Shown here: positions 60,117-64,000 of the stretch, piece by piece | How the letters are laid out: every line of letters begins with the position of its first letter | Position numbering within the stretch: the first letter of the stretch is position 1 | From: Pseudomonadota bacterium | GTDB lineage: Bacteria > Bdellovibrionota_C > UBA2361 > SZUA-149 > DAOLCO01 | Reading direction: 5' to 3' | DNA length: 64,000 bases | NCBI GenBank assembly: GCA_027487795.1 | Contig: JAIYCX010000012.1 | Location: 62,001-126,000, forward strand | Notes under the pieces: model-generated | Seen by the model: only the letters and a program-made list of their open reading frames with translations | What the model was told of the DNA's origin: nothing | Database searches by the model: none | Translations under genes and position numbers: made by a program

Positions 60117-60527
60117 TTACTTCTTAGGTCCACCTAGAGTATCTTCGACCATTTTTAAGCGATCATCAAATGGATCACTTTTATAGGGAGTTGTTGTACC
60201 AACAAATTCTTCTCTTCTTAGATCTTCTTCTGACATTACTGGAACAGCTTCAGGATGATTATTGATATACTTTGCAGTATCAAAATCTTTTGAATCTCTA
60301 AGATTTCCCCAATATTTTTTTTCTGGTTTTTTTGCGCTATCTTCAAAACCTAAAAGTGAAGCTGCCGTTACATCATTTGGGGCCTCTGTATTATCTGATT
60401 CTATGATATCTTCTTCTCCAGCATCAAACATTGTTTCTGCATGGGCTGGAAAACTAATTAAGAGTGTCACAATAAGAGCACTAAGTAAGGGCAAGCCAAT
60501 AGAAATATTCATTTTTCGAATCGTCAT
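60117..60527 (-). CDS. Small secreted acidic protein, 136 aa
   Basis: Signal peptide MTIRKMNISIGLPLLSALIVTLLISFPAHA, with a possible alternative start at the second Met. The mature part is acidic and hydrophilic (AGEEDIIESDNTEAPND), with a conserved-looking middle KKYWGNLRDSKDFDTAKYINNHPEAVPVMSEEDL. No family recognised. It is followed by the solute-binding protein gene on the same strand. Confidence 0.75.
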   Translation of the reverse strand: MTIRKMNISIGLPLLSALIVTLLISFPAHAETMFDAGEEDIIESDNTEAPNDVTAASLLGFEDSAKKPEKKYWGNLRDSKDFDTAKYINNHPEAVPVMSEEDLRREEFVGTTTPYKSDPFDDRLKMVEDTLGGPKK

Positions 60528-60585
60528 ATTGCTGATATTAAGAGTTTTCTTAAAAATGTGATCTATTGTGCTGCTTATTTAAACT

Positions 60586-61278
60586 GTGAAACTGGCAAAT
60601 AAACTAATAATTTTTGATTTTGATGGAACGCTTGTTCACTTTCCATTTGAATATATGTTCTCAGAGACTGATCGGATCTTAAATCAGTTTGCTCATGAGC
60701 CAATAAGGCGTTTTGAACTGGAAGAGGCTTTTTCTGATTTTGATTATTTTAGGTTTATTAACCTTCGTCCAGAGATGGCTTTTAAGGATGTGGAAGAGTT
60801 TAAAACTAGCTTTTGGAAGTGTTTTGACTGGGATAATTTTCCTAAGTCATTAGTTTTTAAGGAAACTATTCAATGTCTCAGAGACCTTAAAAAAGAGGGT
60901 GGTACCTTGGCGGTGGCAACTGCTAGGGTGGGTACGGATTTGGATATTACTAGGGAGCTTGAGCGCTGTGGCATTTCTGAATATTTCTCTTTTGTGAAAG
61001 GTCGGGAGTCAGAGGGTCATGACTGGAAGGATAAGAGTCCTCAAATATTAAGTATTTTAAGAGAAAGTATGATTTCTCCAGAGCAGGCTACTATAGTAGG
61101 GGACATTCCGGCGGATATTATTAGTGGTCATAATACTGGGGTATCTCAAAAAATTGCAGTACTTACTGGTGGTATAAAGAAAGAGGTTCTGGAAAAGTCA
61201 AAACCTACTAGTGTTATTAGTGACTTAGGTGAATTACTCTCTGTTCTCAGTGCCCCTCTCGCAAGCACAGCGGAATAA
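60586..61278 (+). CDS. HAD-superfamily hydrolase, 230 aa
   Basis: Haloacid dehalogenase-type phosphatase. Motif I DFDGTLVHFP is at residues 11-20, motif II is VATARVG and motif IV is IVGDIPADIISG. A helical cap lies between residues 20 and 90. The GTG at 60586 is the start; it gives a normal short lead to motif I (VKLANKLIIFDFDGT), although no strong Shine-Dalgarno is visible. The substrate is unknown (phosphoglycolate-phosphatase-like). The gene is upstream of alaS by 79 nt. Confidence 0.9.
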   Translation: MKLANKLIIFDFDGTLVHFPFEYMFSETDRILNQFAHEPIRRFELEEAFSDFDYFRFINLRPEMAFKDVEEFKTSFWKCFDWDNFPKSLVFKETIQCLRDLKKEGGTLAVATARVGTDLDITRELERCGISEYFSFVKGRESEGHDWKDKSPQILSILRESMISPEQATIVGDIPADIISGHNTGVSQKIAVLTGGIKKEVLEKSKPTSVISDLGELLSVLSAPLASTAE

Positions 61279-61357
61279 TTTAACAAACCCCCTTATTTAA
61301 CTCTAAAAATTATAGTAAATAGAGAGACTATATATAATACATGTACGGAGACTTATT

Positions 61358-64000
61358 TTGACCTCACAGCTGCTAACTTCAGAAATTAGACAATCATTCT
61401 TAGATTTCTTCAAATCTAAAGGACATCAAATTGTTCATAGTTCAAACTTAGTTCCAGCGGGAGATCCTACTCTACTTTTTACAAATGCTGGGATGGTTCA
61501 GTTTAAAGATACTTTTTTAGGCACTGATCCAAAACCATACACTAGAGCAACAACTTGTCAGAAGAGTTTAAGAATCTCTGGTAAGCATAATGATTTAGAA
61601 AACGTAGGTCGCACTGCAAGACATCATACGTTTTTTGAAATGCTAGGAAACTTTTCTTTTGGAGATTATTTCAAGGAGGATGCGATATCTTACGCATGGG
61701 AGTTTATAACGAAGGTATTAAAACTTACACCAGATAGACTTTGGGTCACAGTGTATGAAGATGATGAAGAAGCAAAAAAAATCTGGATAGAAAAAGCTGG
61801 AGTTTCTGCTGATAGAATTTTAAAAAGAGGAAAGAAAGATAATTTTTGGGCAATGGGTGATACAGGACCTTGCGGGCCTTGCTCTGAAATATTTTATTTC
61901 CTTGGTGAGTCCAGTTATGTACAAAAAGGCTCTGAACTATTAGCTGATGATCCATTATATGTAGAGATCTGGAACTTAGTTTTTATGCAGTATAATAGAG
62001 ATACTGCTGGGAATTTAAATCCTCTCCCTAAGCCTTCTATTGATACAGGTATGGGACTGGAGAGAGTTGCAGCTGCACTTCAAGGTAAGCTTGCAAATTA
62101 TGACAGTGATCTTTTGAGAAATATCATTGATAAGACGGCTACTCTAGGTGGAGTTTCTTATCTTGGTCATGACTATACTGAAAGAAGTACAAGAGAAGAT
62201 CATCAATATGGAGTTGATGTTGCTCTTAGAGTAGTCGCGGATCACAGTAGAGCATGTTCATTTTTAATCGCAGAAGGAGTCCGGCCATCTAGTGATGGTA
62301 GAGGTTATGTACTAAGAAGATTAATAAGAAGAGCATGTAGACATGGCCGTGTTATTGGTTTTAAGTCTCCATTCTTAAATACTATTTCAAAAGAAGTTGT
62401 TAGTCTTTATTCGGATGCATATCCTGAGCTTAGCAAAGAAAAAGAAACAATAGTAAAAGTTATTAAAGATGAAGAAGAAAAGTTTTTAGTAACTTTTGAT
62501 ACCGGATTACAGATATTAGAAACTGAAATTAAAGAACTTAAAAAAGATAATAAAAAAGTTCTAGCAGGTAGTGAGGCTTTTAAACTTCATGATACTTACG
62601 GTTTTCCATTAGATCTTACTCAAGATATATGTTCATCATATGGAGTAACGGTTGATGAGGAAGGTTTCTCTCAGGAAATGGAAAATCAAAGAGAGAGATC
62701 AAGATCAGCAAGATCTAATCAAACTAATTTAATCTTACAAAGATCTGTAAAGCCATATTCTTCTACTTTTGTAGGTTATACAAATCTTCAGTATGAATCT
62801 GAAATCGTAGGTCTCTATGATGAATCAGGTGATATCAGTCATGCTTCAGAGGGAAAAGAAGTTGCTGTCGTAGTAAAAGAAACTCCTTTTTATGCAGAGT
62901 CCGGTGGACAAGTTGGAGACACTGGAAGAATCACACATGGTACAGGTTCTCTAGATGTAATCGATACTCTAAAAGCAGGTGGTGATACTATCGTTCATGT
63001 TTGTAGAGTTATGGACGGAGACTTTAAGGTTGGTAATAAAGTTCGACTAGAAGTTGATCAACTTAGAAGAAAACAAATTTCTGTTCACCATAGTTCAACG
63101 CATATCCTTCATCTAGCTTTAAGAGAAGTACTCGGGCCACATATTAAACAAGCTGGATCAAGAGTTTCAGATACAAGTTTGAGATTTGATTTTACTCATG
63201 GCGAATCTATTACCGATGCCGAAAAAGATGCGATCGAAGAGTATATGAATCGCTACGTGATAAAAAATCATAAAGTCATTACTCACGTATTACCGATAGA
63301 AGATGCAAAAAATATAGGCGCCGTTGCTTTGTTTGGTGAGAAGTACGGAGACATCGTTAGAGTTGTCGAAATAGGAGAAAATTCAAAAGAATTTTGTGGT
63401 GGGGTACATGTCGAGTCTTCTGGTGAAATTGGTCATATTAGTTTGATTTCTGAAGGTTCTGTTTCTTCCGGTATTAGAAGAATCGAGGCTGTTTCAGGAT
63501 TAAAAGCGCTATCAGAGTTGGTACTTTTAAAGAAAAGAATGCTTGGTGTATCAAGATTTTTACAAGTTCCTCAGTCGGAAATTTTGCCTCGTATTCAACA
63601 AATGCATATTAATACCAGGGATATAGAAGCAAAACTTAGTAAGTTTAAGCAGAGCTCTTTAAGCCAGGAAGCAAACATACTTGCTAAGAAGGCGAAACAG
63701 AGAGATGCTGGCTATAAGGTACTAACAGCCGATATAAAAGACCTTACTATAGAAGAGTTAAGGAGTATGGCAGATAACCTAAGAAACCAATTAGGATCTT
63801 CTTGCATAACACTAGCGACAGTTATGGATGGAAAAACTCAAATCTTAACTACTGTTAGTAAAGATCTGTCTGAAAAATTTCATGCTGGTAATCTAGTAAA
63901 AGAAATTAATCAGGTGCTTGGAGGAAAGGGTGGCGGAAAGTCAGATTTAGCTCAAGCAGGAGGAGGGGACCCAACTAAGCTATCAGAGGCGTTAAAGTTT
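61358..64000 (+). CDS. alaS: Alanyl-tRNA synthetase AlaRS, C-terminus cut by window edge
   Basis: 881 codons are seen. The TTG at 61358 is the start (ACGGAGA upstream); the product begins MTSQLLTSEIRQSFLDFFKSKGH and continues with the class II core (VPAGDPTLLFTNAGMVQFKD, TARHHTFFEMLGNFSFGDYF). The editing domain has HHSSTHILHLA and CGGVHVESSGEIG, the zinc and catalytic residues of the cis-editing site. The C-terminal C-Ala region reaches GGKGGGKSDLAQAGG at the edge, so only about ten residues are missing. It ligates Ala to tRNA-Ala and clears Ser and Gly mischarging. TTG as start is unusual for this gene and should be noted. Confidence 0.96.
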   Translation, partial: MTSQLLTSEIRQSFLDFFKSKGHQIVHSSNLVPAGDPTLLFTNAGMVQFKDTFLGTDPKPYTRATTCQKSLRISGKHNDLENVGRTARHHTFFEMLGNFSFGDYFKEDAISYAWEFITKVLKLTPDRLWVTVYEDDEEAKKIWIEKAGVSADRILKRGKKDNFWAMGDTGPCGPCSEIFYFLGESSYVQKGSELLADDPLYVEIWNLVFMQYNRDTAGNLNPLPKPSIDTGMGLERVAAALQGKLANYDSDLLRNIIDKTATLGGVSYLGHDYTERSTREDHQYGVDVALRVVADHSRACSFLIAEGVRPSSDGRGYVLRRLIRRACRHGRVIGFKSPFLNTISKEVVSLYSDAYPELSKEKETIVKVIKDEEEKFLVTFDTGLQILETEIKELKKDNKKVLAGSEAFKLHDTYGFPLDLTQDICSSYGVTVDEEGFSQEMENQRERSRSARSNQTNLILQRSVKPYSSTFVGYTNLQYESEIVGLYDESGDISHASEGKEVAVVVKETPFYAESGGQVGDTGRITHGTGSLDVIDTLKAGGDTIVHVCRVMDGDFKVGNKVRLEVDQLRRKQISVHHSSTHILHLALREVLGPHIKQAGSRVSDTSLRFDFTHGESITDAEKDAIEEYMNRYVIKNHKVITHVLPIEDAKNIGAVALFGEKYGDIVRVVEIGENSKEFCGGVHVESSGEIGHISLISEGSVSSGIRRIEAVSGLKALSELVLLKKRMLGVSRFLQVPQSEILPRIQQMHINTRDIEAKLSKFKQSSLSQEANILAKKAKQRDAGYKVLTADIKDLTIEELRSMADNLRNQLGSSCITLATVMDGKTQILTTVSKDLSEKFHAGNLVKEINQVLGGKGGGKSDLAQAGGGDPTKLSEALKF

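Noticed and set aside
1-64000. tRNA or rRNA genes
   Set aside because: I looked for TTCGA-type T-loops and CCA-type ends between genes and saw none that fold; a tRNAscan or Rfam run would be decisive.

Overview
The window is AT-rich bacterial chromosome from a Gram-negative, double-membrane organism. It encodes signal-peptide and lipobox proteins, a probable outer-membrane barrel (left edge), periplasmic solute-binding proteins and peptidoglycan hydrolases. There is no rRNA, tRNA, CRISPR array, transposase, integrase or phage structural gene that I can recognise. Conserved markers (ruvX, mltG, rlmD, mnmG, rsmG, trmO, alaS) show a normal chromosome, but they do not fix the phylum from sequence alone. 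A delta-proteobacterial or Bdellovibrionota-like lineage is only my guess.

Layout. 1-7.2 kb: the end of a DUF2490-like barrel gene; a large unrecognised helical protein on the minus strand with an attenuator-like leader; a YciI-like protein; an AAA_14/DUF4143 ATPase next to a CPA2 antiporter; and a small Cys4 protein. 7.5-19.9 kb: one long minus-strand gene train, ruvX, mltG, a Q/K/E/S-rich membrane protein, MoxR, DUF58, a BatA-like protein, a VWA membrane protein, a small secreted protein and a P1B-type ATPase. This is an aerotolerance (Bat)-type operon fused to peptidoglycan and metal-transport genes. 20-33 kb: M23 peptidase, rlmD, an HDOD-like protein, a soluble protein with GspF-like repeats, an HD protein, a lytic transglycosylase, mnmG-rsmG, trmO and small unknown genes. 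33-48 kb: secreted and surface proteins (EF-hand-like, FG-GAP, DUF4397, lipoproteins), a RavA/ViaA-like AAA+VWA pair and a homocysteine methyltransferase. 48-52 kb: a duplicated pair of branched-chain-type solute-binding proteins with a gene remnant. 52-64 kb: a 2OG-Fe(II) oxygenase-like protein, an HD protein, a degenerate Nudix protein, a DEAH-type helicase, another solute-binding protein, a HAD phosphatase and alaS, which is cut by the right edge.

Two things stand out. First, a dispersed family of intergenic cruciform elements of about 130-165 bp (six copies plus a solo arm). They share a conserved core carrying two hairpins, and the core is enclosed by long, nearly perfect inverted arms. 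The arms differ between copies yet remain self-complementary. Architecturally similar but unrelated long hairpins lie at 39289-39454 and 58765-58891. Second, several unrecognised or regulatory-looking genes have strongly structured 5' leaders with overlapping alternative hairpins. In at least two of them (3303 minus and 26137 minus) the last hairpin is followed by a T-run just before the ribosome binding site, as in transcription attenuators.
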